Notes: generated from the sequence alone by a model not told the origin. 34,333 nt of DNA from Methanosphaera stadtmanae (GCA_015062815.1 SUTP01000010.1:1-34333), one strand, 5' to 3'. Positions 17,250-26,859 are shown, counted from the stretch's first letter. Numbers and translations: made by a program.

Positions 17250-17612
17250 TTAAAGGAGATTATATTTTTTATCTAAGGATTTAATTGTTCCGGAAGTACC
17301 ACAGGTATGGATAACCACACGTTTCTTCTTAAATTGGGAAATGGAACTAAATGCAGTAATAACTTTCTTTTCATATCCACGTCTACATTTAACTATTCCT
17401 TTATATTGGAATCTATTTGGATTTTCAATTTTTTTAATATTAATAAGCCATAAATTTATTTTACTGGATTCTAATTCACCATACGTGTTAATTAATGAAT
17501 TCCAAAGAAGTATAATGATTTCATCTTTATTGATTTCATTTTGACTATACAAATCAAACCCAATATATCTTTTTTTTTCTCTTAATGTAGGTGGTAATAT
17601 TTTTAATTTCAT
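17250..17612 (-). CDS. rnp2: RNase P protein component 2 (Pop5)
   Basis: 120 residues. Pop5 with Rpp30 activates the RNase P RNA that trims the 5' ends of tRNAs. The N-terminus LKILPPTLREKKRYIGFDL and the segment FQYKGIVKCRRGYEKKVITA are characteristic. The C-terminus has VVIHTCGTSGTIKSLDKKY. It directly follows its partner Rpp30 by 26 bases, the usual arrangement. Confidence 0.93.
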   Translation of the reverse strand: MKLKILPPTLREKKRYIGFDLYSQNEINKDEIIILLWNSLINTYGELESSKINLWLINIKKIENPNRFQYKGIVKCRRGYEKKVITAFSSISQFKKKRVVIHTCGTSGTIKSLDKKYNLL

Positions 17613-17638
17613 GATAACTAGCTCACTATAAGTATAAA

Positions 17639-18334
17639 TTAGTTTTTAATAATTCTGACTCCATCTACAATACTTTGTTTACGTATAGTTATATTTTCAA
17701 TAATATCTGTAACATTATCAGAAATATTTTTTTTAGCTTCTTCTTCATTCATGTCCATTAACTTACTTAATAATAATATCTCTTCAGGACTTCTAACATC
17801 ATAAAAAGTAGTACTGCCTGTAGTAATTATAGTTTTAAAATTATATTTTCTTTTAAGCATTAATAATTGATTAATTTGTGATAATATTTTAGATTTATAA
17901 TAACCTCTGTGATGTAGAATACTATTTAAATCAATACTAACAGTTATATTGTTTTCATTAATTAATTTGGCCAGTACATGATTTATCCCACTATTATTTT
18001 GATTTAAATAAGGATGATTTAATATATCAATTTTGGGAGATTCACAAGCGACCCTATTAATTTTAGTATTAGTACCATTGACCATTATAAGATCTACTTT
18101 TTGATAATATTTTTGAATTTTTTTAGATAAAATTTGTGGATTAGTTTCATTTATACGAATTCCATGATATAAGTTAAGATTAGTTGAATCATTTAATTCT
18201 AAAAAGCTACTTTTAATCTTTTCATTATATTCATCAGAATCATAAAAAATACAGGCTCCATTATAATTAAAATCTTCAAGAGTATTAATTATTTCTTCAT
18301 TGGGAGCAATATCAAAATCATAAAAAGCAGTCAT
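17639..18334 (-). CDS. rnp3: RNase P protein component 3 (Rpp30)
   Basis: 231 residues folding as the Rpp30 TIM barrel: AFYDFDIAPNEE at the N-terminus, the middle VDIL-type segment PKIDILNHPYLNQNNSGINH, and ITTGSTTFYDVRSPEEI near 170. The protein forms a heterotetramer with Pop5 on the catalytic domain of the RNase P RNA. AGGTTT lies before the ATG. The sequence is divergent but the motif order is right. Confidence 0.93.
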   Translation of the reverse strand: MTAFYDFDIAPNEEIINTLEDFNYNGACIFYDSDEYNEKIKSSFLELNDSTNLNLYHGIRINETNPQILSKKIQKYYQKVDLIMVNGTNTKINRVACESPKIDILNHPYLNQNNSGINHVLAKLINENNITVSIDLNSILHHRGYYKSKILSQINQLLMLKRKYNFKTIITTGSTTFYDVRSPEEILLLSKLMDMNEEEAKKNISDNVTDIIENITIRKQSIVDGVRIIKN

Positions 18335-18371
18335 ATTTAAACCTAAAGTTTTTATTAAAAAAAAATATTAT

Positions 18372-18800
18372 TTATAAGAAGTTAAAAATTTTATGTGAAA
18401 CTTTTATTGCATTTTCTTTGCTAACTGGAAAACTAGCAATTTTAATTCGAACATGTATGGCATCTCCAGAATAGGTAAGTTTAAGTTTTTCATCAAAAGC
18501 TTCTTGTTTATCAAAACGTAAAAACAAATTACCTTGTTCATCCATACGTCGACTTAATTCATTTTTGATAATTTCTTTATCTTCATATGATAAGTTATCA
18601 TTGAGAAATTGAGCTATATCTCTAGTTGTTCTTTTTTTAGAAATTTTGTCAGATAAAATCAATATATCATTATCAAAATGATCTTTTGTAATTGTTTTTT
18701 CAGGTAAAGAAGTAGGGAAAAGAAAATTAATTGCTTCATTTACTTTTCCTTCATCTTCGGTACCATAGACAAATGTTCTATAACTAATATTATGAATCAT
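18372..18800 (-). CDS. COG1325-type RNA-binding protein (predicted exosome-associated)
   Basis: 142 residues. It begins [20 protein letters not shown], the signature of the archaeal RNA-binding family (COG1325/PF01877) regularly encoded beside L15e and the RNase P proteins. Its role is predicted from context only, probably in RNA processing. The start codon overlaps the L15e stop by one base, and AAGGTTAG at the L15e end serves as ribosome site, so the pair is co-translated. Confidence 0.85.
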   Translation of the reverse strand: MIHNISYRTFVYGTEDEGKVNEAINFLFPTSLPEKTITKDHFDNDILILSDKISKKRTTRDIAQFLNDNLSYEDKEIIKNELSRRMDEQGNLFLRFDKQEAFDEKLKLTYSGDAIHVRIKIASFPVSKENAIKVSHKIFNFL

Positions 18801-19345
18801 TATCTAACCTTTTCAGCACCTTTACCTTTGTGACGTAATCCTCTACCTTTTTTACCTGCACTAGTTAATCCTCTGTGTACACGTCTGGTATGTTGTTTTT
18901 CACATATCCAGTTGATTTTATTATCATGTTGGATTGTAGGGCATTGAGGGTCTACTAGGATTACTTCGTAGTATTTAGCTTTACCATCTTCCCATACCCA
19001 GTATGAGTTTAGTACTTCTAAGTTAGGGTATTTACGTGCAACACGTTCTTCTGCCATTCTTTGAATGGATTTTTCTCCAGCAATTTTATTTACACCCATT
19101 CTTTTTGGATCTCTTCCGTTTTTGAATCTAGGTTTTCTTCTGGATCCTCTTCTTACTCTAACTCTTGCAAGCACATATCCTGTTTTTGCTTTGTAACCTA
19201 AACGACGAGCTCTGTCGATTCTTGTAGGTCTATCAATTCTTATGATTACTGGTTGTCTTCTCCATTTTGGTAATCTTTCTCTCATTAACTCATTTACGTA
19301 TGAGTCACCTGGGTTTTTCCATGCTTCTTTCATATACTTGTACAT
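18800..19345 (-). CDS. rpl15e: Ribosomal protein L15e
   Basis: 181 residues of a basic 50S protein, starting [20 protein letters not shown] and containing the invariant [20 protein letters not shown] and [18 protein letters not shown] segments. I start at the ATG at 19345. An in-frame GTG at 19354 is inside the Shine-Dalgarno GAGGTGT and would be a poor choice. It opens the operon L15e, COG1325 protein, Rpp30, Pop5. Confidence 0.97.
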   Translation of the reverse strand: MYKYMKEAWKNPGDSYVNELMRERLPKWRRQPVIIRIDRPTRIDRARRLGYKAKTGYVLARVRVRRGSRRKPRFKNGRDPKRMGVNKIAGEKSIQRMAEERVARKYPNLEVLNSYWVWEDGKAKYYEVILVDPQCPTIQHDNKINWICEKQHTRRVHRGLTSAGKKGRGLRHKGKGAEKVR

Positions 19346-19354
19346 TATATACAC

Positions 19355-19712
19355 CTCATTGTTCAGCTAAAAAGCCACATCCAATTTAAGTTCTAATATA
19401 TTGTATATTAAAGGAGTATCATTGAATAATGGTAAAACCGTTATTCATTTAGATATCTAAATTTATTAATATTCTCCTAAAATATAATAACTAATCTTGA
19501 AATAACTATTCAAAAATTAGTTTTTTATCATCATAATCATTAAATTGGGAATATTAATCCCGATTCTCATATAATACATGTATTAAATAGTTATAATATA
19601 GTACTCTATATTATAATTTTTATACTATCTACTATTTATTTTAAGTATTATAAATAGTTTCTTAAAATCTATTTTTGAAAAAAAAAGTTATGGCGGTTAA
19701 TATATAATTAAA
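19355..19712. other. 358-base gene-free region between ribC and L15e
   Basis: AT-rich, with the L15e promoter region at its left and the ribC terminator at its right. It also holds a stem-loop, GAATAATGG (19424-19432) with CCGTTATTC (19438-19446), 8 of 9 paired around TAAAA. No RNA gene or longer frame is recognisable. Confidence 0.55.
19678..19690 (-). terminator. T9 tract after ribC
   Basis: On the minus strand, AACCGCCATAACTTTTTTTTT ends about 25 bases after the ribC stop. It is a good candidate U-tract terminator for the mch-ribC transcript. Confidence 0.5.
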
Positions 19713-20177
19713 CTAAAGAGCACCTTTATTTTCCCGACCTTCACGTATACCTTTACCAACTTCACGTTTCATTTGATCTGGTTTGAATAACATTTTTACA
19801 AGATTGTCTGCATGTTGTGTTGCACGGTTATAAGCTAATTGTTTAAGATCTTTATCATCATAACCTTCATCTTCATGAACAAATACTTCTAAAATGTGTG
19901 TATTAGTCATTAATTGTGCTTGAATTAAACCAGTACTTGCTTCATGAGCGCAAAGTTTATCTATTTTTTCTCCACCCGGCATTCCAAAAGCCATAACAAT
20001 ATCACATTTTTCTTCTTCAATAAGCTTTTTTGCTGCAACAGGTAAATCTTTAACTCCTGGAACATAACTTTCTATGAATTTTACTCCAGTTACTTGTTGT
20101 TGAATTTGTTCTTTAGCAGCACTTGCCATATCAAATCTTGAAAATGTTGTACTACATAAACCTACTCTTTTAGTCAT
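19713..20177 (-). CDS. ribC: Riboflavin synthase, archaeal type
   Basis: 154 residues. The archaeal enzyme dismutates two 6,7-dimethyl-8-ribityllumazines to riboflavin. It is related to lumazine synthase and unlike the bacterial RibE. The motifs KRVGLCSTTFSRFDMASAAK, FIESYVPGVKDLPVAAKKLI and CDIVMAFGMPGG are diagnostic. Riboflavin feeds FAD, FMN and the deazaflavin F420 of methanogens. It lies 13 bases after mch on the same strand and is probably co-transcribed with it. Confidence 0.95.
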   Translation of the reverse strand: MTKRVGLCSTTFSRFDMASAAKEQIQQQVTGVKFIESYVPGVKDLPVAAKKLIEEEKCDIVMAFGMPGGEKIDKLCAHEASTGLIQAQLMTNTHILEVFVHEDEGYDDKDLKQLAYNRATQHADNLVKMLFKPDQMKREVGKGIREGRENKGAL

Positions 20178-20190
20178 ATTAACACACTAT

Positions 20191-21177
20191 TTATTTATCA
20201 AATCTTACTTCTTTAACTTCAAAAGATTCTTTTAAACGTTTTAAATCAATATATCCTGTATGGAACATTTCACCAGTTACCATATCGTTAACTATAACTT
20301 CAGCTGGTGCAAATACTTCTTTTGGCATTTTATAAAAGTCTTTGCCTGCTTCTTCAAATAGTTCAATGAAACTTTTACCATAACTTTCACAAGCTGAAGA
20401 TGGTAAATTAACAGCTATTTCTTCTAAACTTTCTCCTTCCTCTGGTTCAATATAGTAATAAGTTCTTCCACCAAATATGATAGCATCATTAGTTTTACCC
20501 ATAGCTTTAAGACTATCTGGATCTACTGGAGTAATAGGTGTAATTCCAGCAGCATATGTTATCTTAGTAACATCGAATCCCATAATTTCAAACATTTTAT
20601 AAACACCATTTTCAATAGCTCTACCAGAAATTTGAATAGAACCTACTAGTGAAGATGTAGGTGCTACAAGAATAGATAAATTTTCAGGTAAAACACCACA
20701 TTCTCTAGCAATATAATCTGCAACTTCTTCATTAGGAAGTTCATCAGCTTCAAGAGTTATAACTGCAATATCCGAATCTTCGGTATATTCACAAATTTCA
20801 TAAATTTTATCTTCTTTAAATTTATGGCATTGAGCTGGTCCAGAACCAATTGCATAATAATTATTTATATTAATTTTCCATCCTGCTTTTTGTGATCCTA
20901 ATGTTGATAATGCGGGGAAATCAGTTTTTACTTTAACTGCAGGCATTGCAATAATATCACTCAAATCTCCAGGAATAGAGATACCAACATCAGATATTCC
21001 ACCTAAACATACTTTTGTAAATAATTCTCCACCTTTAATACTACCCTTAGCATTAACACCACAATCAATTACACAAGTTCCATTTTTCAATGTTTTAGTA
21101 ATTAATTTTAATCTGTCTGCTTTCTGAACCATTTCATCAACTATTTTTTTTGCTGCAATGTTCATACTTTCGCTCAT
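20191..21177 (-). CDS. mch: Methenyl-H4MPT cyclohydrolase
   Basis: 328 residues, full length. Interconverts formyl- and methenyl-tetrahydromethanopterin in the C1 pathway. Recognised from the start MSESMNIAAKKIVDEMVQKA, NAKGSIKGGELFTKVCLGG, the segment YAIGSGPAQC, and DAIIFGGRTYYYIE. AAAGGAG precedes the ATG. Methanosphaera-type methanogens grow by reducing methanol with H2 and do not run the full CO2-reducing route, so in such an organism the enzyme would mainly supply C1 units for biosynthesis. That last point is inference from known physiology. Confidence 0.97.
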   Translation of the reverse strand: MSESMNIAAKKIVDEMVQKADRLKLITKTLKNGTCVIDCGVNAKGSIKGGELFTKVCLGGISDVGISIPGDLSDIIAMPAVKVKTDFPALSTLGSQKAGWKININNYYAIGSGPAQCHKFKEDKIYEICEYTEDSDIAVITLEADELPNEEVADYIARECGVLPENLSILVAPTSSLVGSIQISGRAIENGVYKMFEIMGFDVTKITYAAGITPITPVDPDSLKAMGKTNDAIIFGGRTYYYIEPEEGESLEEIAVNLPSSACESYGKSFIELFEEAGKDFYKMPKEVFAPAEVIVNDMVTGEMFHTGYIDLKRLKESFEVKEVRFDK

Positions 21178-21295
21178 GTTTTTTCTCCTTTTATTTTATC
21201 CAAAATTTTTAATCTTATGTTATGATATTTTATTTTATTTATTTTTAGGGTTTTAAATCTATGGTCAATGTTATTTAATTTAATTCAATTTAATT

Positions 21296-21925
21296 TTACC
21301 ATTTACGTAAAATTTCTCTACATTTATCCCAATCGTGTTCATATATATGTAGACTCATAGCATGATGTACCATATTCACTAATTTGGTGTCTGTTTTTTC
21401 AGCAACATAATAACCTACTTCCCGTATACCAAATAGATTTGGAAATGTTGCTCCACCACAATCGTTGGATCTAAAAAAATCTGTCATATACAATTGATTA
21501 TCCCGTACTAAAAAAGCAATTTCTTGTAAACATGGAATTTCGTCACGTTGATTATCAATTACAGGGTCAATTGTTATTGCTATTGCCCGACGTGATTCTC
21601 TACAGTTATTAATTTTTTCAATACATTTTTCAAGTTGATCTACTTCAAAGTACTGCCTTAATCTATTTCCATAAGTATATACAAATCCTTGACTATTATC
21701 AGGGTCTAATAACTCTTGTTTATATTTTTCAAGTCTATCATCATGCCATGGTGAAACTTCAGGTATTGTGTTATCATCAGGATCAGTAATTTCTATAACT
21801 ACATTTTGTAATTCTTTAGTTAATGATCCCCTTTCATCACGTACTTCATGTCCTTCCTGCATTATTTTTTTAACGCAAGTTAACCAGGCTTTAGCTATTG
21901 AATTTGTACGAATAAATTTTGCCAT
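21296..21925 (-). CDS. thyA: Thymidylate synthase, archaeal type
   Basis: 209 residues, the short archaeal form that methylates dUMP. The catalytic cysteine lies in EIPCLQEIAFLV (near residue 131), with SRRAIAITID for phosphate binding and FFRSNDCGGATFPNLFGI for dUMP recognition. Archaeal forms probably use a methanopterin rather than folate C1 donor. The gene starts 1 base after the stop of the MetE-type gene, with GAGGGAATC at that junction, so the two are coupled. It ends 118 bases before mch. Confidence 0.93.
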   Translation of the reverse strand: MAKFIRTNSIAKAWLTCVKKIMQEGHEVRDERGSLTKELQNVVIEITDPDDNTIPEVSPWHDDRLEKYKQELLDPDNSQGFVYTYGNRLRQYFEVDQLEKCIEKINNCRESRRAIAITIDPVIDNQRDEIPCLQEIAFLVRDNQLYMTDFFRSNDCGGATFPNLFGIREVGYYVAEKTDTKLVNMVHHAMSLHIYEHDWDKCREILRKW

Positions 21926-21926
21926 T

Positions 21927-22904
21927 TTAGATTCCCTCTTTTTTAATTTTTTTTAAAATATCCAATTTTTTTTGAGATAAATCTTCACTTAGTCTTCTCA
22001 TACCACAATCAGGTTCTATTATAATATTTTTTTGTTGGGTGATTTTTGTAACTTCTTTAATTATTTTATTTACATTATTCAAATCATCAACGTAATCTAT
22101 TTTAGTATCAATGCAACTAACTATAACTATTTTATCATAATTTTTATCCCATGTTTTTTCTAATAATTTTATATTTTCAGGTGTTCCTGAAAATTCAAAG
22201 TCTAATATATCTACATCAAAACTAACTATTTTTTCCATTATTCCATCTAAATTACCACATACATGTAATGCAACGGGGATATTAACACTATTACTTATTA
22301 TTTCAATACCTTTCTGAGATACTTCAATATCTTCCACTTTTAGAGAAATAAATGGTTCATCAATTTGTATAATACAAGCTCCGGCTTTTTCAAGTTCTTT
22401 TGCTTCATAAGCTAATGCTTTAGCCATATCATAAATTGCATCCTCTCTACTTGTATAAAAGTTATCTATTACAGAACAATGGATAAGTGTAGTAGGTCCT
22501 GTTATTATACCTTTTATTCCTTTTTCTTCATGTGCAAAAATTTTTTCAAGAGAAGCGTGTAATTTAAATTTATTATCTAATTTTTTACTAAGTTTATATG
22601 TAAATTTTAAATCTTTTGTTGTTATGGGATGTGGTGGTGGTGTAATTTTACCTTTAATGTATGCGGTATCATCGATGATTTCAAAACCATTAATGTTTTT
22701 AACGAAAATATTAACCATATTGTTCCTTACTTGTCCATCACAAATAATATCTAAATCTGATTTTACAAAATGGGTAACTGAGTCTATTATAGCTTGTTTA
22801 TATGGATCAAATAATCCTAATGAAAAATATAGTTTATCTTTAATATTTTTAACCTTAGAATACTTAGTAGGATAACTACCAACAATGCTTGTAATAACAT
22901 TCAT
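21927..22904 (-). CDS. metE: MetE-core methionine synthase-type methyltransferase
   Basis: 325 residues matching the C-terminal catalytic half of MetE, the short archaeal form. It starts ITSIVGSYPTK and has ITGPTTLIHCSVIDNF, IIQIDEPFIS, the zinc ligands His and Cys in LHVCG, and the third ligand Cys in EPDCGMRRL. The homologue from Methanothermobacter uses methylcobalamin rather than a folate as donor, so that is the likely activity, though the physiological donor is not settled. The weak ribosome site is GGATTGA. The coupled thyA suggests a small C1-transfer operon. Confidence 0.88.
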   Translation of the reverse strand: MNVITSIVGSYPTKYSKVKNIKDKLYFSLGLFDPYKQAIIDSVTHFVKSDLDIICDGQVRNNMVNIFVKNINGFEIIDDTAYIKGKITPPPHPITTKDLKFTYKLSKKLDNKFKLHASLEKIFAHEEKGIKGIITGPTTLIHCSVIDNFYTSREDAIYDMAKALAYEAKELEKAGACIIQIDEPFISLKVEDIEVSQKGIEIISNSVNIPVALHVCGNLDGIMEKIVSFDVDILDFEFSGTPENIKLLEKTWDKNYDKIVIVSCIDTKIDYVDDLNNVNKIIKEVTKITQQKNIIIEPDCGMRRLSEDLSQKKLDILKKIKKEGI

Positions 22905-23030
22905 TTTTTTTTCAATCCATGTTGACTAAATAATAATTTTATTATATTATATTTTATTCATAATATTTAATGAATTTTTTATATGTGTATAAAATTAATG
23001 TTTTTAAAAATTAGTTTAAAGTATTTTTTT

Positions 23031-23046
23031 AAAAAAAAAGGGGGTT
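23031..23046 (-). terminator. CCCCC-T9 terminator after the membrane protein
   Basis: Minus-strand ACCCCCTTTTTTTTTAAA lies about 10 bases after the stop of the membrane-protein gene. The T9 tract is a good archaeal terminator. Confidence 0.5.
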
Positions 23047-23053
23047 ATAAAAT

Positions 23054-24133
23054 TCAACGTTTCGTTGTAACAACATGAGCCATAATCATAGCACTTAAAA
23101 GTATGTATGCTATCATTGCAGCTCCATTCATTATCCTTGTAATTACAAAGAATCCTAAAATTGTCTGTGCAATAAATGCTGATAATGACCCTGTCAGCAA
23201 CGCCTCCCGTCCTAAATATTTTTTATTTCCACGTTCACGTTGGTCACGATATTTATCTAAAATTTTGAATCCTACAATCATTACGATTATAATCCAAATA
23301 ATTACTAATGCTAATACTAGATAACCAAAGTCGAATCCTACACCAAATATTCCAGGTAAGAAATAATCAATTACATCTTTTTTAGTTACTAATATACCAT
23401 AGAATAATGGATATGGCAATCCAAATGTAGTGATAAGGGTTAATGGTAATGATATATACCCATCACTATTACCCATACTTGAATTTCCCCAATAAGTCGC
23501 ATTAGCTGAATGTCCGAATAAATTAGTATTGTCTATCACTAATTTAAGGCTTGAAAATTGATTACTATTCATACGATCAATTCTTGAAAGTGGACTAATA
23601 ATTTCCATTTGTAAAACATAAGATAATGCTTCCATAACTCCAAAAACCACTAGTAATGCTATGATTAGGAAACCTACTCTTCGAATAGATAGGAATGATG
23701 TTCTATTATATGATTTACCTAAAATAAAGAATCCTACAATTAAACCAAGAATCCACATGATTAAGAAATCACGGTGAACAACTGCTCCAAATAATGTAAT
23801 TCCTATAGTTAATAATATAATCAGAAGCCTTATATTTGATGTTCTAACCTTTTGCGACTCCATCGCGGGTATTGTTGCCCACGCTGTTACTATGGATAAT
23901 ATTGCTATAGCTCCATAGGGGTGTGTAAATTCGTGATGATTTAACATAGGGAGTACAAGACAAATAGCATCAATACCAAATATAAACGTTATCGCGCCAC
24001 CTACAAGTAAGGATACAATGAATACTAAACTTAATCTTAAATTAACTAAGTTAAGAAGTAGCAGTACTCCTACATGAAGTAATATTGCAAATTCTATTAT
24101 TAATTGAAGATGACTTGCAGCTACTATTGACAT
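23054..24133 (-). CDS. Multi-pass membrane protein of unknown function
   Basis: 359 residues, mostly hydrophobic, with about nine or ten membrane helices. The first lies near residues 8-28 (LQLIIEFAILLHVGVLLLL) and the last near 330-353. One soluble loop (about 185-230) between helices contains SRIDRMNSNQFSSLKLVID and SANATYWGNSSMGNSDGY and could face outside. A basic cytoplasmic loop, KILDKYRDQRERGNKKYLGR, precedes the last helices. I recognise no family. GGAGGAT lies before the ATG. The gene is monocistronic, with a T-tract after it. Possible roles include envelope synthesis or transport, with no direct support. Confidence 0.8.
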   Translation of the reverse strand: MSIVAASHLQLIIEFAILLHVGVLLLLNLVNLRLSLVFIVSLLVGGAITFIFGIDAICLVLPMLNHHEFTHPYGAIAILSIVTAWATIPAMESQKVRTSNIRLLIILLTIGITLFGAVVHRDFLIMWILGLIVGFFILGKSYNRTSFLSIRRVGFLIIALLVVFGVMEALSYVLQMEIISPLSRIDRMNSNQFSSLKLVIDNTNLFGHSANATYWGNSSMGNSDGYISLPLTLITTFGLPYPLFYGILVTKKDVIDYFLPGIFGVGFDFGYLVLALVIIWIIIVMIVGFKILDKYRDQRERGNKKYLGREALLTGSLSAFIAQTILGFFVITRIMNGAAMIAYILLSAMIMAHVVTTKR

Positions 24134-24394
24134 ATAATTAATTATCCTCCGTCTAATTACTTCATAAAATTAAATTATAATTTCTAAAAAGTTTGTCTTT
24201 ATATTATATTTAATAATTTATTTTATTAATATTTGTTGAATTTTTTTTAGGGATTTATTTAGAGGATGTTTAGCTTTTATTTTTGGAGGTTGTAATATAG
24301 TAATGATATTGAAAAAAATATATTTAATTCAAAAAAAATCATAAAAATTATATAATATAAAATTAAATCTATTTATAAGAAAAAAAATTTTCAT
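24134..24394 (+). promoter_or_regulatory. Divergent intergenic region; tRNA promoter
   Basis: Very AT-rich DNA between the leftward membrane-protein gene and the rightward tRNA. TTTATAAG (24372-24379) lies 16-23 bases before the tRNA and, with the AT-rich bases before it, is the best TATA candidate. No gene is visible; a 13-codon frame near 24300 is not convincing. Confidence 0.4.
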
Positions 24395-24468
<74 letters not shown>

Positions 24469-24481
24469 TTTACTATTTTAA

Positions 24482-25513
24482 TTAATTATACTCCGAGTAT
24501 GTTTTGTATATTTCGTTTACAACTAATTCTATGAGATTATCTGTTTTTAATTCTATTTTTTCATAATTGTCAGATAATAATTCTTTAGCTATTTTAATTA
24601 CTTCATTTAAATTAGTTGAACGTTTCATTAATCCTTTATTAATATAGTATGTATCAACTGATAGTTGTTTTCCCGGATAACATGATATAACAGGAGTATT
24701 AAGTAATGCTGCTTCTCTATTCATTGTTCCACCAGCACCAATTACTAAATCTACTCTTTTCATTAAACTAAATGTATCTACAGGTGTTTTTATTACCTGT
24801 ACATTATCTATATTTTTAAATATTTCAGCTTGTGTTTTAAATCTAGGAATTACTAATATTTCAGCTTCATCTTTTAATTCATCTATAATAGGACTTAAAA
24901 CTGATTTGGTACAATCACTATCAAGATATGATGCAAGTGAAGGTTCTGGTCTCATTAATATGATTTTATTTTTGTTAATTTTAATATCCAAATCTTCTAA
25001 AATATTTTCATTATATTCAAAGTCTTCTAGATGTGTTACTTCACAAGTACCCTCATATTTTATTATATTGTTGGGATTCATTCCGAATTTAATTGTATTC
25101 CATACATCGAATATTTCAGGAATAATTAATTTATTTGTTAATGGAAGTGTTAATCTATTGGCTGCTGTGGCATGTTCATTATCTAAAATAAATATGTTGG
25201 GAATTCCAAGACCAAAAGCAACTCTTGGCATTTCTATGGAATGTTTAGATATAGCTATGTCAATATTTTGTTTTGATATGAATTTGGACAATTCATAAGC
25301 TCTTTTTGTACTTGATAGTAGTTTTTCTTCAAGTGTAACACCATGATCACCTATAGAAATGTATTCTAATCCAAAAATGTCTAATAAATCATGAATATTG
25401 GAAAAATCTCTTGCTGTTATTAATACTTCATGACCATCATTCTTTAATTTTTTTATTATTCCATTAAAAAATCGTACATGGGGTGAGTTTACAATATCTA
25501 TCCATACTTTCAT
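24482..25513 (-). CDS. DUF354 family glycosyltransferase-like protein
   Basis: 343 residues with the opening MKVWIDIVNSPHVRFFNGII, diagnostic for the archaeal DUF354 family. The fold is GT-B-like. The second half contains ILMRPEPSLASYL and LVIGAGGTMNREAALLNTPVIS, the latter resembling the donor-binding segment of UDP-sugar transferases and epimerases such as MurG and WecB. A role in cell-surface glycan or pseudomurein assembly is plausible but not shown. GGAAGTG precedes the ATG. It lies 49 bases after hypB across T-rich sequence and ends next to the tRNA gene. Confidence 0.85.
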   Translation of the reverse strand: MKVWIDIVNSPHVRFFNGIIKKLKNDGHEVLITARDFSNIHDLLDIFGLEYISIGDHGVTLEEKLLSSTKRAYELSKFISKQNIDIAISKHSIEMPRVAFGLGIPNIFILDNEHATAANRLTLPLTNKLIIPEIFDVWNTIKFGMNPNNIIKYEGTCEVTHLEDFEYNENILEDLDIKINKNKIILMRPEPSLASYLDSDCTKSVLSPIIDELKDEAEILVIPRFKTQAEIFKNIDNVQVIKTPVDTFSLMKRVDLVIGAGGTMNREAALLNTPVISCYPGKQLSVDTYYINKGLMKRSTNLNEVIKIAKELLSDNYEKIELKTDNLIELVVNEIYKTYSEYN

Positions 25514-25562
25514 ACTACACTTCCAAAAAATTAATAAAAAAAGTAAAAAAATTTATTTTATT

Positions 25563-26228
25563 TTATTTTTTTAGTCTGCTTTCTTTGAACTCTTTATATA
25601 GTTCAATAATTTCTGATACACCTTCACCAGTTTTTAAACTACATTTAATAATAGGAATATCTGGATTTATTCTATGAATGTCATTTACCATTTTATCGGC
25701 ATCTGCATTAACTGCTTCAGCTAAATCTACTTTATTTACAATGGCCATATCAGCACCTTTAAAAATCATAGGATGTTTTTCTGCAGTATCATCTCCTTCA
25801 GTTACACTAATGATTACTGTTCTTACATGAGCACCTAATTTAAAATCTGTTGGACAAATTAAATTTCCTACATTTTCAATAAATAAATAGGAGATGTCTT
25901 CTAAAGGTACGTCTGGAAGTGCATGTTCAACTAAATGTGCATCTAAATGACATTCTTTTCCAGTATTTAATCCTTTTACAGGAATATTTTTATCTTCTAT
26001 TCTTTTTGCATCGAATTTACTTAAAATGTCTCCAGCTATTACAGCTATATCTTCATCCATTTCATCGATTAGTTTTTCAAGTAGTGATGTTTTACCGGAT
26101 CCTACTGCACCTACTAAATCAACACTGAATACTCCATTTTCATCTAATTTTTTTCTATTTTCGTAGGCTAATTCATCATTAGCAATTATCATATCTTGTT
26201 CTACTTCAATACTAGCAACATTATGCAT
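25563..26228 (-). CDS. hypB: Hydrogenase nickel-insertion GTPase HypB
   Basis: 221 residues. HypB is a SIMIBI GTPase that passes nickel to [NiFe]-hydrogenase precursors together with HypA. Walker A is [13 protein letters not shown]. The metal-site motif [13 protein letters not shown] has the conserved Cys and His, [11 protein letters not shown] carries the second conserved Cys, and NKVDL gives guanine specificity. The histidine-rich N-terminus of some bacterial HypB is absent. I prefer the ATG at 26228 (MHNVASIE) because AGAGG lies seven to nine bases upstream. An ATG at 26234 adds two residues. It overlaps the end of hypA by a few bases, so the pair is coupled. Confidence 0.97.
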   Translation of the reverse strand: MHNVASIEVEQDMIIANDELAYENRKKLDENGVFSVDLVGAVGSGKTSLLEKLIDEMDEDIAVIAGDILSKFDAKRIEDKNIPVKGLNTGKECHLDAHLVEHALPDVPLEDISYLFIENVGNLICPTDFKLGAHVRTVIISVTEGDDTAEKHPMIFKGADMAIVNKVDLAEAVNADADKMVNDIHRINPDIPIIKCSLKTGEGVSEIIELYKEFKESRLKK

Positions 26229-26604
26229 TTTCATCCTCTCTTTCTATTTTAATTGTTTTAACATTACATTCTTGGCCTTTTAAAATATTAAGATTTGTTT
26301 GTCCACATTCGGGGCATATAGCTATAGCCATTAAGTGATCCATATGTTCATCTGGTTCAGTTACACCTTTATATTTACATTTAGGACATTCTACTTCGAT
26401 AGGAATCATATTAATTATTATTTCGGCATCTTGCATGATTGTATCTTTACGAGTAACATCCATCATAAATCTTAATTGTTCTGGATTTAACATGGTTAAT
26501 TCTCCAACTTCTAAAATCACTTCTGTTACGGATATAGCTTCATTTTTATTTGCTACATTAAGAATACTTTCCACGATACTTGTTGCCATAGCTAATTCAT
26601 GCAT
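26221..26604 (-). CDS. hypA: Hydrogenase nickel-insertion protein HypA
   Basis: 127 residues. It starts [15 protein letters not shown], where the N-terminal Met-His-Glu binds nickel. The zinc site is two CxxC pairs, CPKC (near residue 73) and CPEC (near 97). The central [21 protein letters not shown] is typical. It delivers Ni to the hydrogenases that supply electrons for methanogenesis. GGAG precedes the start, and it forms an operon with hypB. Confidence 0.97.
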   Translation of the reverse strand: MHELAMATSIVESILNVANKNEAISVTEVILEVGELTMLNPEQLRFMMDVTRKDTIMQDAEIIINMIPIEVECPKCKYKGVTEPDEHMDHLMAIAICPECGQTNLNILKGQECNVKTIKIEREDENA

Positions 26605-26859
26605 CTTTTAAACTCCAATATTAAATTATTTATTTTTATTTTTTTACTTGTTTATATTTATTCATCAATTATAGTTTTAATATTAATTATTAATATACTT
26701 ACAATTAGTATTATTAATTATTATTCTTTTTATTAAATTTATTTAAGTAAACTTATTTTAAAAATGAATGTTATAATTATTACTAAGTTTTAATAAAATT
26801 ATTGAATTATTTAAAGTACTAAATGTACTTGTAATTTATATTAAGGAGAGTAATATTAA

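Noticed and set aside
19429-19452. 7-codon leader peptide-like frame after AAAGGAG
   Set aside because: Too short to support, no downstream gene on the plus strand, and the Shine-Dalgarno spacing is long.
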